DNA from: Prostheceraeus crozeri
Lineage: Eukaryota > Platyhelminthes > Polycladida > Euryleptidae
DNA: 64,000 bases
Direction: 5' to 3'
Assembly: GCA_907163375.1 (NCBI GenBank)
Contig: CAJQUW010007913.1
Span: 124,001-188,000, forward strand
Positions within the stretch are counted from its first letter, which is position 1. The number at the start of each line of letters is the position of its first letter. Under the pieces are notes generated by a model, which was given only the letters and a program-made list of their open reading frames with translations, was not told where the DNA came from and searched no databases. The translations under genes were made by a program, and so were the position numbers. Shown here in pieces: positions 60,793 through 64,000 of the stretch.

Positions 60793-62224
60793 TTTCTCAA
60801 ACGTATTTTTTATGTGCCAAACTAATGGTTCTACTAGGGTTTTTAAGGTTTTTCTACGGGTCATCTGATCATTCCCACGGGTCACACTAAAATCGTCTCA
60901 AGATAGACTTTCATTAGTGTACGCCTAGGGCAATCAGGATTTATAGGCAAAAACAGATGTTATGAATGCAGTATAACATTTAGCATTTAGCAGTGAATTT
61001 TACTCGCGATTCTGCATGCACGTGTGCAAAGTGACTTTTCAAGTCTTGAAGTTAATTACAAAGTACATGTGCAATCTAGACAACAGACACTACATACAAT
61101 GGATGAACGTTCAAAATCCACGGTTCAAGTCGAAAATTCCACGGTGCAGAATGGAAGAACCCGTGGAGCACCTTTAAAAACACTGATTCTACTGTTAATG
61201 TAGTAATGACTGTTTATACTGAGTCCCCTACAAAAATTGGTTTCCTGATTTTTTTCGTTTGGTCAATCACATCCTTTGCATCGTCAATTCATGCCATGCC
61301 TGTGACTGAACTTGTCAATGTGCATTTTCGCAGCCCCACTGCCTGCCTAAATTTACAGGTTACTTGAGTTGTATGGAACCAAAAGAACGTGGCGCTCGCA
61401 ATGATCGTCAATCTGGTGATGGATTTTCTAGATCTCCTGCGCGGCACAACTTCGATCGAATTTGCTTGAACAATTTGGTAATTTACTTTTCCATTGTCTT
61501 TTGATGAATGCCGATAATCAAGAGCAAGTTAAGTGAATGAGTATGACAAAGCAAACAAATTTGTTAATCAGCTCGAAATGCTGGTGCACAGAATTTATGG
61601 AAACACTAGAGTGCGATATGATTTGCTATATAATTGTATTGTATTTATTTCGCTTAGTTATCTAGAAATTTCAATTCATGTTCCTATTTGAAAATAGAGA
61701 TATTCTTCATGTAAAGCTAATTTAGTCTTTAGACTTTCAGTTAGCTGTTTCATGTAAGTAATGTTTCCAATTAAAGATGCTCATCGAATAACTTGATTCA
61801 GAATGATGTAGGTTGATGAGAATTCATACTCTTAGGATTATATTTCCGAGAAATTTGCTCTTTACAATAATTTGAAAAACTCACTTGTTCAAGTCATCAA
61901 TACTGCCGAGAAAGACGTCATGTTTCAAGAGATCACTAATCTCATACTCTTGTGGAAGGACCACCACTTGAAATTACCGTCCACCTGAGAATGAGAGTAA
62001 TAATCTCTTGAGGCGTTATATCTTTCTTGACTTCATCGCGATTTCAAGTAATGACTTGCTCAAATCATTCTAGGAAGGCCTAATTAGCGCTGTGGAATTT
62101 CTCTGTGGATTGAGAGAAGTCCTATGTAGTTTCTGCCATATTTCCGAGCTAGTCAATCGTTTTCTTGTGATTGTGTTGGTTCATTTAGTCGTCGAAGTTA
62201 ATTGGTAAAAGCGACGCTCTCGTA
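60793..62224. other. Intergenic; possible 5' region of the right-edge gene
   Basis: It contains a short open stretch after an AG-like acceptor (61360-61480, MEPKERGARND..) that could be an exon, but its donor is weak. No motif supports it. The last 200 bases must hold the leader of the next gene. Confidence 0.35.
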
Positions 62225-64000
62225 ATGTCGTTCGATTCAACTTTTCAGGATCTTTCTTCTCTTGGTGCTGCTGCTCTGCCGACTGGTGAAGAAAAATTGG
62301 ATAATTCAGTGGAACGGCCAAGTGAATTACCTCGTTTAGGGGTGTGTATTTCGCAGTCATGAATAGAAATAATACATATAGATCCTCCTCAAGCCAAAGA
62401 ATTTAATGTCATGTTCCTTGATTTGATAAGCCTATCCTTATTTCTTTCATTTTAATAGAAATTTACTAGAAACAGCGGAAACAGTGCGCAAAATTCCTAG
62501 GCCTAGGCCTGCTACTAGTCTGTCTGTAAAGTCAAGCTGCGAGTGCTATGTATCTCTTGGATTTTTTTGAAAATCGCTATTGACTTCCCAGCATTGTTGT
62601 ATGCTCTCATTTAGTCGATAAGATTTTAGTTTAGTAATCATCCTACCGAGTTTCGTAAAGTTTTTTCGTGAAATGATGGGAAATGTCAGAATTCTCTTTG
62701 AATTTCCAGGACGAAGCTGTCATAACCGAGGCTTTGCTTCATCGCATGCACCGCCTGATCAACACATATCCTAGGTCATCATTTGATCCGCTGAGTCGTT
62801 TGCGAGCACCTCTAACGAACAGAAATGGGGTAAGTGAAGTCAGGCATATTTTGCTTTATTCATTTCTGGTGGCAAGGTATGATCTGGCAGGGGACAAGTA
62901 TCAAAGCATGAGAAAGAAAGAGAAATGAACCTTAGAGAGGAATCAACGAATGAATAGTACAACAACTATAGTCATCTAGAAAACTGAAGGTAGACCTACT
63001 GGTACATCATTAAAAGGCGGCAGCAATGCCGGGGCAGAGTAGTATAGGAAAAAGCTAAGTCTTGAGGAAACATGGTGCAAGGGGAGAACAAGTCATCAGT
63101 TTTCCAAGTACGCAAAAGTAAGGAGCGCCTTCTTAGGAGACCACTACCTAAGTTGTACTGATCTGAAAAATATTTCATGAAGCTCTAACAGTGCGACATA
63201 AGGGAAGGTAACGAAATAAAGATTCGAAAAGTTATACCCCATCGTAGCAATTTCAACCAAATGTGCATTAAGAATACCAGCAAGCCGTGCATGAACCTGA
63301 GCATGGTTGGAAATGAAGAAACTTGGAAGAATTAAGGGATGAGGCAGAACACCAGGACACCGGACGAAAAGATTGTGGCCTGTCCTTATAAAGAAGTCGA
63401 CGCAGTTGCGGTGAGTTAAGTTCACTGAATCCTCGTTAAGGGGGGGGGGTTAACGCTCGGCTTTAGGAAGAGTAAGGCAGCCACTCACGCCTGTCTTCAG
63501 ATTGGATGGTTTGGGGTTTACTTTTATGGTTGCTGTAGCCTACTATTTCCTAACTATTTTGAACAAATTTGTACTGTTGTAAAAACACAATCCGTCTTAG
63601 TCAGTGGCGCAGCAACTGAGGGCTTGCCCTTGAAATTTTCTATCCTGACACCAAGAAGCAGCTGTCGGATCCGTCAGCAGGCTCAGCAGACATCAAGCTG
63701 ATCAAAATGCTTTATTATTTAATCTTAGACATATTTCTTTCGTTTTTCAGTCTCTGACTTCATTGGATCGTTCTGCAGGAGACACGACTCGCAGTAACAA
63801 TCTTTCCACGCCTTTTACGCAGCTTCTCAATGAAGGAACATCTCTTGCCAATAATCTTAGGGATCGAAATGCGTCCGGCAGTAATTCGGGCATCGGTTTG
63901 GGACAGAGTAATGGTGATTTGGTGGTGCATCAGATGCGAAATGATCTCCGCTCAGCCAACGCTACGAACCATAGTCAGACGATCAGTGAATCGAGCGTCA
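62225..64000 (+). CDS. Unrecognised protein, three exons seen, 3' end outside window
   Basis: The exons are 62225-62341, 62710-62829 and 63751-64000 (continuing). Donors GTGTGT and GTAAGT and acceptors TTTCCAG and TTTTTCAG are good. All junctions are phase 0, so the 162 codons join without a break. The ATG at 62225 is the first in frame after a TAG 39 bases upstream and has G at -3. The protein starts MSFDSTFQDLSSLGAAALP. Exon 2 gives a helical, basic stretch, AVITEALLHRMHRLINTYPR and SRLRAP. Exon 3 is Ser/Asn/Thr-rich and looks disordered (RSNNLSTPFTQLLN, ASGSNSGIGLGQSNGD). No known domain, signal peptide or membrane segment is visible. I do not recognise the family. The clean splice structure contrasts with the transposon debris to its left and argues for a real host gene. 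Confidence 0.75.

Noticed and set aside
61360-61490. Possible exon starting MEPKERGARND
   Set aside because: Short, weak GTAATT donor, no motif or phase link to the downstream gene.
63600-63640. CAGTGGCGCAGC, resembling a hAT left terminus
   Set aside because: No inverted partner end in the window, so an element cannot be supported.
1-64000. CRISPR arrays, bacterial operons or an anti-phage system
   Set aside because: None present; intron-bearing animal-type genes and animal transposons show this is eukaryotic nuclear DNA.

Overview
This is nuclear DNA of a metazoan, most likely an invertebrate. It is AT-rich, its genes are split by introns, and about half of the recognisable content is transposon debris. 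Supporting signs are an animal-type (class II) glutamine synthetase with canonical GT-AG introns, Penelope-like, Polinton-like, piggyBac, Tc1, hAT and CR1/Jockey-like elements, and a tRNA-derived SINE. I cannot name the phylum from sequence alone. Nothing bacterial is present.

Only two host genes are clearly supported, one at each edge. At the left edge (1-5090, minus strand) lie the first five coding exons of glutamine synthetase; its last quarter is beyond base 1. At the right edge (62225-64000, plus strand) are three phase-0 exons of an unrecognised low-complexity protein that continues past base 64000. A lone ULP1-like exon with good splice sites (50921-51189, minus) may belong to a third gene or to a transposon; its expected catalytic Cys is Tyr.

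The 57 kb between is a mobile-element graveyard. In order: a hAT-type nonautonomous element with an 8-bp target duplication (7966-8699); a broken hAT/CGGBP1-like transposase flanked by direct repeats (10.3-12.2 kb); LINE fragments at 15.3, 19.9, 41.7, 49.4, 58.5 and 59.4-60.8 kb; two adjacent hAT elements (16544-17783); a paired MITE family (21.6 and 37.0 kb); long palindromes (24.3-25.3 kb; 35.8-36.2 kb); a long-inverted-repeat unit carrying a further hAT MITE (26.3-28.5 kb); a Penelope-like element with a GIY-YIG domain and a hammerhead-like remnant (28.96-30.07 kb); a complete but dead Tc1 element (33357-34989); a Polinton/Maverick remnant with PolB, a TBP-like domain and an adenain-like protease (44.0-45.6 kb); and a dead piggyBac with both ends and TTAA duplication (45770-48729).

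An ~800-bp repeat, called repeat B here, occurs three times (26.7, 32.9 and 45.6-49.4 kb). Its other copies act as empty sites that prove the piggyBac insertion, and it orders the nesting of several events. All recognised transposase, polymerase and reverse-transcriptase readings are truncated or frame-broken, so the elements look inactive. The remaining long stretches hold nothing I can identify.
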